A DNA stretch of 38,261 nt. It comes from Dimorphilus gyrociliatus. Lineage: Eukaryota > Annelida > Polychaeta > Dinophilidae. The translations under genes were made by a program, and so were the position numbers. Shown here in pieces: positions 30,912-38,261 of this stretch; positions within the stretch are counted from its first letter, which is position 1, and each line of letters begins with the position of its first letter. Below the pieces are notes generated by a model. That model worked only from the letters and a program-made list of their open reading frames with translations, searched no databases and was not told where the DNA came from. The stretch lies in contig CAJFCJ010000005.1 in assembly GCA_904063045.1 (NCBI GenBank), forward strand, positions 141,602 through 179,862. The letters run 5' to 3'.

Positions 30912-31986
30912 CTAATAATAAAAAGAAACTGCAAAATTGCTGCTCCACGGTATAATAAACAAGAAATCAGAATCAAAGTTTTTTGACTTTTCCTTCATAG
31001 AATTTGTTTCTAAAAATCTAGATGAACGTACTAACCTAATTCCCTATTTCTCATATCAGCAGTAATTAACTTGGAGGGTTGGATGGTATTTATTAAATGA
31101 ACGGCTCTATTCATTATTTTATTATTTTCAATAATCCTTTGTTCACCTGCAATTCATTTATTAATAGGTCAAATTCAATAATCAATAAATATGATTAGTC
31201 ATAAATACGTACCATCGATAAACACAATGTGATCTCCTTTCGGCTGTAAAACTTGTTTTACGTGCCTCCAACTGCCACCGGCGTTTCCGTTTCTTAATCT
31301 CGGTGGTCCTATTTCTGGATAAGTTGGTGAAATATTTAATTTATTCCATTGTAAACTCGATTTGTGAGCATCGTCGTAACCGCCAGATTTGAAATAATGA
31401 AGATGCGTTGCTCCGTCTTTTGTATTCTATTCATTTGTTAATTATAAATTATACTGCTCTATTAGAATGTATTATTCAAATAGTTATATACTTACAACAA
31501 CGGGATTGCCCAATGGATGGGTACCATTTGAACTCTTTTTCGAATACCGAAATTCGGTCATAGGCCTTCTAACTTGGTCGTCACTTTCGAAATTTGTTGC
31601 TCTGGATAACGTACCATCACATCCTATTCGTCGTCTTGCTCCAAGATTTCTATACCTTCCTTTTCTAGCTTCATCGTAGAGATTAATAGGATCGTGTGGA
31701 ACGAAGTCATTCCACCTCGTCATCCAAGTGTAGGTAGTTCTGTTGTAATAGAAAAAAGAGCCAAATAACCTAAGGGAATAGCTGATCACGTGACGAACTA
31801 CCTGGATCTAGCATTGTCCTTTCTCGGATGATACACATTCTTCTGAAAGTCTAGAGACATTACTGATTTTAGTAAATAAAAACTAAAGGTACGTTCAGTG
31901 TCTATTAGCAACTCGTCCTCAGCAATTGCAGGCTTTGATAAATCAATACTTTGGCCAAACGGCATACAAAGAAATAAATACAACAA
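30912..31986 (-). CDS. Spliced gene of unknown function with a possible VWA-like segment (5 exons, 5' end unresolved)
   Basis: Predicted minus-strand exons: 31986-31802, 31739-31496, 31426-31213, 31146-31036 and 31009-30912, GT-AG with consistent phases, stop at 30914-30912. The first exon is open but lacks a convincing ATG at its 5' end (CMPFGQ is the first Met; a stop lies just upstream), so a further 5' exon or signal peptide probably exists. The protein reads YTWMTRWNDFVPHDPINLYDE, RYRNLGARRRIGCDG, HYFKSGGYDDAHKSSLQW, then GSWRHVKQVLQPKGDHIVFI and MNRAVHLINTIQPSK and a short hydrophobic end. The DHIVFIDG strand followed by a helix and a later strand (DFLFIIPW) recalls the start of a von Willebrand A domain, but the MIDAS Ser-x-Ser is absent. 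I cannot name the family. Confidence 0.5.
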
Positions 31987-32364
31987 GCGCTTTCAATAAA
32001 CACTTCGGATTTTGCTATCTCAAAGTCATCAAATAATCATGTTCAATTTCCATTTGAACAGCAATCCAAAGTATTCAGGCCCGGTAATTCTTTAAAGAAA
32101 ATCATATGACGAATATTGTTGGCTTAAGATCCTTCGCAAAAGAGAGCCAAGAGTCTTACTCTCCTGAATATACGGGTAACTATAATCTATGTTTATATTA
32201 TTATCTATAGGAAAATATTTCACACTTCATTAGCTCTTTTCAGACATAAATTGTATCGTAGTTACACTCAAGGGATTTATATAAATGTCTATCTATTAAT
32301 ATATTTGACAATTGTTCATCAAACTAAATTCTATAAATTATATGTCAATGTATTTATTTTCTAG
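31987..32364. other. Intergenic or 5' exon space between divergent genes
   Basis: No supported gene. It should contain the missing 5' ends of both the minus-strand gene and of orphan gene C. An intron acceptor (TTTTCTAG) ends at 32364. Confidence 0.4.
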
Positions 32365-33332
32365 AACAAAGTCCAAGGGATTTCCTCTGCAGAGAAGTTT
32401 CAAAATATGGACTTGACATATTGAATACTCCGATTTGTATAGCCAAACTGCAGCACTTGAACACAACACAGGAAGATTTTATTCAAGAATTTGATCAGGA
32501 TGCTGTAGTATTTCGCAATGAATATAAAGCAAAGACTAACAAACTCTTGAATCAGTCTTCTTCAGTATTCCTTATATGTACCATACAAACCATTGGAGAA
32601 CGGAATTTGCTGCTGATTTATGTCACTATTCCTCGATGCCAAACAAGCATACAGCGTCTCTTTGATGTTCGACTTCTAAGAAGCAGCGATAATATAACTC
32701 AAGTGGTTCAAGGAAGCATACATCCAATATACAAAAAAGTTATTGGCTATACAGTTCTCGGGAATAAACATTTCAAAATCAATCATCGCTTGCTGTACGT
32801 TGATATCAAAATGAAACTGGAATATAATTTTTACGTTGATATTATTAATATTCCCAGCCTCCGTCTATATGACTTAAATACACATTTAGAGAAAAAATGG
32901 GACATAAGTGAACCTAAATATTTTAAAGGGGATAAGCTGTTTATAAACACATTCGCCGATCATATCAATGAAGCTCAAAAGTATAATGACGAATTCTTGA
33001 GAAACTGGAAGAATGAAAACAGATCAACATTAAGAGTTATAGAGAAAGTATCAGAAGTATACTCCAGAATTTTAGACAGCAATCAACTGCAATATTTTAT
33101 TGAAAATATTGATAATATACGGTCGAAATTCCCGAATAAAATGTTTGAGATGTGCTATTCAGTATTAGAGGAAGATTTTAGCACTTTAGCGGAGTTGTGT
33201 GACAAGAACCCTAGGATTCCGTTTGGGGTTCGGCTAATGCCTCTATGTAATGTTGAACACTTGTTCTCATCGCAGATGATTGAAGGAGATAGGGAATTAT
33301 TAACCTTCATAAAGTTTAAATATGGAGCATAA
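32365..33332 (+). CDS. Orphan-family protein C, divergent member (terminal exon)
   Basis: A distant relative of A and B. The exon probably begins after the acceptor at 32364 (EQSPRDFLCREVSKYGLDIL...). There is no ATG near the start, so a 5' exon is missing or the gene is decayed. Shared features in order: DQDAVVFRNEYKAK (A: DAVYLDTLRIRNDF), SSVFLICTIQTIGE (A: GKIFLQCSIERH), a variable centre, KWDISEPKYF (A: ELNIPEPQ), NQLQYFIENIDNIR (A: NKLGYFVENIPNIR), EEDFSTLAELCDKNPRIPFG (A: DENWGMYEELCRTYPWLPF). The common order over about 300 residues, with few identities, argues for an ancient family rather than one recent repeat. Function is unknown. Confidence 0.6.
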
Positions 33333-33689
33333 TGCTGTATATCAAGGGCATTGAACAAAGTGTGTTGTTATGTCTCGACTCCGCCCTCTTACTTGCCAGT
33401 CCAAAGAAAAAAAAGACTTATTAATATTTCTCTCCTAAGAGTGGGCTCCATTTCACTTCACATTAACAACTGTACTTTCCTTCCGTAGAGTTGTCGATAA
33501 GTACTGTACACGACAAAATTATAGGATTGAGGAGGTTGTATGCATACCCTTTGCCTTTTTTATTGCATTTAGCCTTCTTTCAAATAAAAGAACTTGAAAA
33601 TGTTGTTTTCTTTTTATTAATAAAATTAAAAATATAATAAATTTGAAAAGTTGAACTAAGAACTAACATCTAAGACTTTGCAGATTTAT

Positions 33690-33960
33690 AGAAATCTTTA
33701 TCTGATATCTCTTCAAATTTTTTGTATTTTCTAAGACAAGATCAGCTTCTCTTTTTAACTCGTCTAAAAGATTCTAAAATGATTTTGCTGTTTCCAGCAC
33801 TTACATTTAACCTGTTTTGAAATCCTTCCACACCATTGTAGGCTCTTATGGCAACATCAAAAACAGACCATAATGAGCATGGCTATATTCTGTTTTAATT
33901 GCTTGGCCATTGCAAAAATTAACACTATTTCATTTTGATGTAATAAGTCACATTGGAGGA
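33690..33960 (-). pseudogene. MULE-like transposase scrap
   Basis: Minus strand reads WSVFDVAIRAYNGVEGFQNR, the equivalent of WSVFDLAIRTNNNVEGWHRR in the remnant at 11006-12018, followed by a degraded tail. Stops and frame changes surround it. It supports calling the bracketed segment a MULE-like element of a different subfamily. Confidence 0.65.
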
Positions 33961-34319
33961 AGCCATCGGCAATAAAAGAATGATTATGTATAAACGCCAA
34001 AGATTCTGCTTCTTTTGGTCGATTTTTCCCTCTGCAATAATTAACAACCTGCTTTCAAATTGTAATTTTTGGAAAATTTGAACTTTATTCACATTGAAAC
34101 TTGTTCAAGTAATTAAAAAGACAAAGAACTATTACGATGTAATCTATAGTTCATATACAGTATATACTGATTATATTAGTATATTGATAAGTATGATTAA
34201 TAATAATTCAAATGTCATATTTTTTAATTTTCGACTAGTAACTTTCACAAAAAGGCAACATGATTCAAATGCTGTTAAGGTTGAGTTCATTGTTCAGTGT
34301 TGGCTGTTGCCAAGAACCT
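33961..34319. other. Non-coding interior of the MULE-like remnant
   Basis: AT-rich sequence without recognisable coding motifs. The small plus-strand frame at 34094-34411 runs through repeats and into the LTR and is not a credible gene. Confidence 0.4.
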
Positions 34320-34535
34320 TGTTGAAGATCAGTTCTTCTACGATAACAAAACGATATAATTTACTGTATGTAACCGTATCAAACGGTTGCTGTATTCTAA
34401 TTGACTACTAATTGGTATCGATATAATCACGTGTGGATACACTTGATTACGTAACTACGAGATTGCATCTCGCGGTGAACGATTTCGAGATTTAACACTT
34501 TGTATACATAAATATATATATATATTGCCCCCAAC
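34320..34535 (-). repeat. Diverged solo LTR related to the BEL/Pao LTR at 8093
   Basis: It starts TGTTGAAGATCAGTTCTTC and follows the 8093-8336 LTR through CCGTATCAAACGGTTGCTGT, ATCACGTGTGGATACAC and TTACGTAACTACGAGATT to an AT dinucleotide run near 34510. The far end differs. No coding retroelement sequence or polypurine tract is attached, so it is a solo or truncated LTR within the MULE-like remnant. Confidence 0.75.
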
Positions 34536-34767
34536 CGTAATACTACATTTAACTCTGGAGATCTTGGAAGTTCTCCAACAAACCTAATAACGGGATGACA
34601 AAATAAAAAAGAACACAGTAGGTAAAACGCGATTCTAAAACAGTATACAAAGTACTGAACAAAACAAATTTGATTAATTATAAAATACTTCCAAATTAAC
34701 AAGTTTCAGTGTTTTTTTTGCTGGCAAGTAAAAGGGCGGAGCCGAGGCACAACAACACACTGTGTAT

Positions 34768-36998
34768 GTAAGGATTCAGCTATTCAGAAGAGAACTTGTC
34801 AAGTGTATATCTCAGTTGGCTCTCAAGAACATTTTATTATTGTTCGTTGGCCGAGAGATCTGAGAAAAAATACTGTTCGGTTAATTTGAACTCTTCCGGA
34901 CTGTTGAACGACATTAGATTTATTGCTCGATCTCTATTCATGTACGGAGGTCGAAATGGCAACCATGGATATGTTCTGCATAATTCTTCGTACATCCCCC
35001 AGTTTTCATCAGACAAAAATTGCAGTGTCTCCTCAAAATACCCGTTTTGCGTTGTCAATTGTTGACGGATATTTGGTATATTCTCCACAAAATATCCCAA
35101 CTTATTTTGTCTATAGGCTTCAGTATAGACGTGTGATATGTTTATCAAGATCTCAATCAGACCCATATATTTTTTGATTAGTGCAGTAATGACTGAATCA
35201 ATACTATCCCGAATTTGTATCAGATAGTTACCCAATTCCTGAATGTAGTATCGATGTCCTGGAGAGAGCTGTGGTTCGGGTATGTTTAATTCCCTCTTTG
35301 CATATATGTAGAGTGTTTCTAAAGAATTTCCAAATGTGTTTTTATCAATGTCCCTCATTAAACAGCAACTAAGAGGGACAATTAGATCAACCTTTGGAAA
35401 GTGACGAGTATCAAAATCCAAATCTCTATCGCCAAATGTAGAGATACCTACTACATTGAGAGTGATGTTTTCCCTATCGAGCAGGCTCATCAAGTACTCG
35501 AACGTTATTTGTTTTTGTTCTTTAACCTCAACCTCGATGAGGTAACTTGTTCTATGATTCTCACCCAAATTTGTACAACACCCGAACAAGCGAAATAGAC
35601 ATTTCGTGCTGTGTCTTTCAATAGAACATTGTAAAAATATTTTTCCACATTTTCCGAAGGTTTGTTCCCTTAGCTGTTGAATTTTATTGAACGTTCAATT
35701 GTCTTTTCATAAAAATGCCGCTCAAAGTCATTTCTTATTCTTAAAGTATCAAGATAAACTGCATCCTTAGACAAACATCTTTCCAACTTTAAACCTTTCG
35801 AAATTTTTATTTCGAACAAGGCTTTTAATACATTAACATGTAGGTCAGAAAAGAGATGAGACATTTCTTCGCAGGGTTTAATATATGCATATATAAATGC
35901 GCGTGCGCAATAAGAAAAACCACGAACCCTGATAAATTTATCGAAATATTTTTTCGTAACATAATAAAAAAAATAATAAACTAATTAAAATAATTAATTA
36001 AAGTAATTATTTTTAAGTTTTTTCAACCTTTACGCAAGTTGATATCAAAATGGCTACTCGCCGACAATACAAAATGTCTGCCAACCCTCTCTATCCATAT
36101 ATATTTTTTGCTTGAACTGAGAAGAAAATTAATCTTTTTCTAGTTTTTAGAGTCATGTGATAATGATAACTGTTGTAAAATCTTATAATATCAGTCATGG
36201 TAACAATTTCAATCAAAAGCAAAAACTCTTTAAAAGTAATTCAATTTTTATATTTTTCAGCAAGATATTCGATGGGACAGAGAGAGACAGAGACAGAAAG
36301 ATAGAGAGAAAGAAATGTTAGAAATATCACTTATATCGTAAAATGAATACAGTAAATAGAAGTAAATTTAAAAGTGGGAGAAGGTTAGAATGATACTTTA
36401 ACGATACCTTCCAATTCATTACATTGCTAAAGTAGAATATCCACATTTTTATACTTTTAATTTATACATTTTCTTTCCATTCTGTCAACTATTCGACTAT
36501 ATATATATAAAAACTGCCATGAATATTAACGTTTCGGTGTAATATTCCACACCATACAACATATATGTATTCATAAAGTTTTGAATTGAATTATTTAGTC
36601 AGCAATTCACAGTCAAATGATATTTAAAAATATAACCACAAATAAATATGTTTTTCTATAGAATACTTCTATTTTATTCATATTAGTCATATTGCGCGTC
36701 GAAAAGTATGTAGTCCTATAATCTTCCTTTAATTATTTATAAAATTATAATTGATCTGTTAAATGTATACGTTTTTTCAATAAATTTTTACTTTTCGTTT
36801 GTCTTGAGCCTAGAAGAAGACGTTTTATGTCAAAAAACACCCCGATTCATTAACTTACATGGGAATTTTATTCAAGAACAACAATAACATTGTTTTACCC
36901 TTTGCAGAGAAACTTTTAGTTTCAAGTTTTAATTTCGACTGCAAGAAATGAGAATAAATTTTGAAAAAGGTAATAAATGAATAAAATACAAAAGTAAT
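34768..36998. repeat. Right arm of ~2.2-kb inverted repeat
   Basis: Reverse complement of 24532-26757, containing gene copy D and its upstream region. Differences include point changes, an insertion of about 9 bases near the start of the gene (ATATATGCATATATTAAACC versus ATACATTGAACC) and the one-base deletion in gene D. Confidence 0.9.
34837..35864 (-). pseudogene. Orphan-family protein D, right arm, one-base frameshift
   Basis: Inverted-repeat partner of gene A. Starting at ATG 35864 (MSHLFSDLHVNVLKALFE), the frame follows A for about 57 residues and then breaks near 35690, where one A:T pair of a GAAAC run is missing. The remaining frame (from about 35680 to 34837) is open to the same stop as A and keeps all family motifs, including ENITLNVVGISTFGD and YPWLPFRPPYMNR. 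Replacements against A are few (for example VKEQKQITFEYL versus VKEPKQITYEYL). The lesion could be real or a homopolymer error. Confidence 0.75.
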
Positions 36999-37575
36999 GC
37001 TTACGTAATCTATATTTTTAGAAACAAATTCTATGAAGGAAAAGTCGAAAAACTTTGATTCTGCTTTATAATTCTGAATTCTGAATAAAAGGAAAGCAGG
37101 TGGCCTTATGATTATTAGCTACGCAAAACAAGTAAAGATAAACGTTAAAAATGTCTACAATCATAAATACTCGTAGAATAAAAGATAAGTAACCCTAACC
37201 CTAACCCTAACCCTAACCCTTAGTTGAAAAAAAACTCACTAAATAGTTTGAGAGTGTAATATTCCTCTAATGTTCTGTAAAAATTCTACAATTTAAAATT
37301 ATTGATTATCATAACATCAGTTTAGAAAAATGTTCTGTACAAGCCAGGTTTTGTATGCCACAGCTGCTAATAGCGGTGAATATGCAAAAAAATTATGTGC
37401 TTTCTGCATATTGTGGTAGCTTTAGCTCCATTGATAGTCTCCATTGGATAAGGATATCTTGTGATTTCATTCATCGATGGTCCTTTCCGGTATACTTTAT
37501 AAAATAAGATATAATAATTAAAGAAATACTTTTACTTGTAACCATTTGAAATATAACATTATCTATAAAGAAATA
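36999..37575. other. Partial inverted copy of the 30.6-31.0 kb region, then intergenic
   Basis: 37018-37070 repeats (plus strand) the last exon of the minus-strand gene at 31009-30912 with its acceptor (TTTTTAG then AAACAAATTCTATGAAGG), here with an early stop (GATTCTGCTTTATAA). 37110-37190 and 37222-37255 match 30655-30740 and 30605-30640 in inverse order. The rest, to 37575, has no clear gene; a short open stretch near 37330-37420 is too weak to call. Confidence 0.6.
37191..37221. repeat. Interstitial telomere-like (CCCTAA)n tract
   Basis: About five perfect CCCTAA units, ending CCCTTAG. The related sequence near 30640 lacks it, so it was inserted in, or expanded within, this copy. Confidence 0.9.
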
Positions 37576-38187
37576 TTAATGATTGTCATTGGCACTAACT
37601 TTATTTTGTCTCTTACCATCTTCTTTCTTTAAAGTTCCTCTAATTCTTATTATAGAAATTGGTAGCACATTTATAGTTATCTTTTGAACCCTTAGAAATC
37701 TTCCAGTGCAACTGCAAATCTTACAAAAGAAATTTCCAGAATTCTTTGCAGTCTGCTGATAGATGAGTGATCTTTGTTGAAAACATAATTGTCCTCCGAT
37801 TAGCAACTTAGTTTCTGTATAAACTTCAAACATGTCAAGATTACCTGTAAAAATATGATTACTTATATGTTATTGATTTTAATAGGCAATCAAAGATTAT
37901 AGTCTTTACTTGCGCTATCTCCATTAATTACGCAAACTTTCTGTGTATAGTCCTTGAAAGTCAACAGCCCACCAAGGACGTTCCGAGCAACCAGCTATGG
38001 ACTTTGCAGTTTTAAAGATGGCATCCATCAAAGCTCTACTGGCATTATTATTCTTAACAGCAGTGACTTGTTGGTATGCTGGATGATTCGTTGCAATATT
38101 ATCTTCTATAGAAATATAACAAAAGCCAAAAGATAAATATACAACAACCAATTGAATTATTATAAGAAAATGATGTACTAAATTCAT
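37576..38187 (-). CDS. Secreted fucolectin-type (FTP / F5/8-like) lectin, 2 exons, probable one-base error
   Basis: Predicted minus-strand exons: 38187-37910 and 37844-37576. ATG at 38187 gives a signal peptide (MNLVHHFLIIIQLVVVYLSF...FC). Next comes NIATNHPAYQQ, then AGCSERPWWAVDF, the hallmark of fucolectin/tachylectin-4/pentraxin (FTP) domains (N-x-A-x-x-x-x-A-x-Q near the start, C then PWW-x-VD-x in the middle). Exon 2 carries GGQLCFQQ and SCTGRFLRVQKITINVLPI, matching the CxGRxxxVxK-x-x-x-x-L motif of the domain end. Near 37957 the frame must slip by one base in an AAAG run to reach the splice donor; as written it stops at SLRN. The family binds fucosylated glycans in innate recognition. 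Either a fresh lesion or a sequencing error breaks it. Confidence 0.7.
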
Positions 38188-38261
38188 CTTTATAGTCTAT
38201 TGAAATTGTTGGAAAGGGAAAGAGTTGGACAATACAAGTTGAACATTTATAAACTGTTCAG
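38188..38261. promoter_or_regulatory. Start of the upstream region of the FTP lectin gene
   Basis: 74 AT-rich bases to the window edge; nothing specific is seen. Confidence 0.3.

Larger units (their letters stand above)
33359..34762. mobile_element. MULE-like DNA transposon remnant with ~41-bp terminal inverted repeats
   Basis: 33359-33399 and 34721-34762 are inverted repeats of each other (AGTGTGTTGTTATGTCTCG at the left, CAGTGTGTTGTTGTGCCTCG read inward from the right, both continuing to CTCCGCCC...CTTGCCAG) with about four mismatches. They bracket 1.4 kb containing a MULE-type transposase scrap and a solo LTR. The GC-rich ends contrast with the AT-rich surroundings. The right end abuts the right arm of the large inverted repeat. 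No target-site duplication is evident. Confidence 0.6.

Noticed and set aside
37191-37221. A chromosome end
   Set aside because: Only about five hexamers, followed by ordinary sequence and a lectin gene, so it is interstitial.
1-38261. CRISPR array, bacterial operons, ribosome binding sites
   Set aside because: Introns, animal gene families and transposons show a eukaryotic nuclear sequence; no spaced short repeats of CRISPR type were found.
1-38261. tRNA or rRNA genes
   Set aside because: No cloverleaf with A/B boxes and no rRNA-like conserved stretch was noticed by reading; a tRNAscan/Infernal run would be needed to be certain.

Overview
This is nuclear DNA of a eukaryote, most likely a small-genome animal. 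It is AT-rich, its genes carry many short GT-AG introns (mostly 50-85 nt), and they encode animal families: a TRPM-type channel, Death+TIR proteins, PAN/apple and fucolectin-type secreted proteins. The mobile elements (Tc1, MULE-like, BEL/Pao) and CCCTAA/TTAGGG repeats also fit an animal. A spiralian with compact introns would fit, but the species cannot be named from the sequence.

Left half (1-22.8 kb). A unit made of a TRPM-like channel gene followed 430 bp downstream by a TIR-domain gene is present twice, about 11.85 kb apart. Positions 1-6457 repeat at 11852-18302 with almost only single-base indels between them. In unit 1 the TRPM gene (732-5206) is open and spliceable, but the TIR gene is scrambled: first exons, then an inverted block of middle exons, then a scrap of the second TIR domain. 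In unit 2 the TRPM gene has a one-base frameshift, while the TIR gene (17487-22783) is full length apart from a 227-base N gap, several indels and one changed splice donor. A third, older and diverged TRPM 5' end (7943-8092) is cut off by a BEL/Pao LTR. Between the units lies a nested graveyard of minus-strand transposon remnants: a BEL/Pao retroelement with its reverse-transcriptase core missing, then Tc1, then a MULE-like element.

Middle and right (22.8-38.3 kb). A secreted three-PAN-domain gene (minus strand) is followed by a large inverted repeat with arms of about 2.2 kb (24532-26757 and 34768-36998). Each arm carries one copy of an unrecognised ~340-residue protein family. Two more members, one close and one divergent, lie in the 8-kb spacer. 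The spacer also holds retroelement debris, a tandemly duplicated promoter segment with telomere-like repeats, a minus-strand spliced gene with a possible VWA-like segment, and a MULE-like remnant with terminal inverted repeats and a solo LTR inside. The window closes with a minus-strand fucolectin (FTP)-type secreted lectin gene.

How the parts could work together: the TIR protein has two TIR domains, each keeping the glutamate expected of NAD-cleaving TIRs, plus a Death domain and a C-terminal CaaX box. Its neighbour is a channel whose N-terminus belongs to the SLOG/LSDAT nucleotide-binding superfamily. A linked TIR + SLOG-channel pair recalls bacterial Thoeris (TIR signal producer + SLOG sensor) and the ADP-ribose/TRPM2 axis of animals. 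This functional link is inference. Frequent single-base indels between copies and inside otherwise clean exons suggest that part of the apparent gene damage is assembly error.
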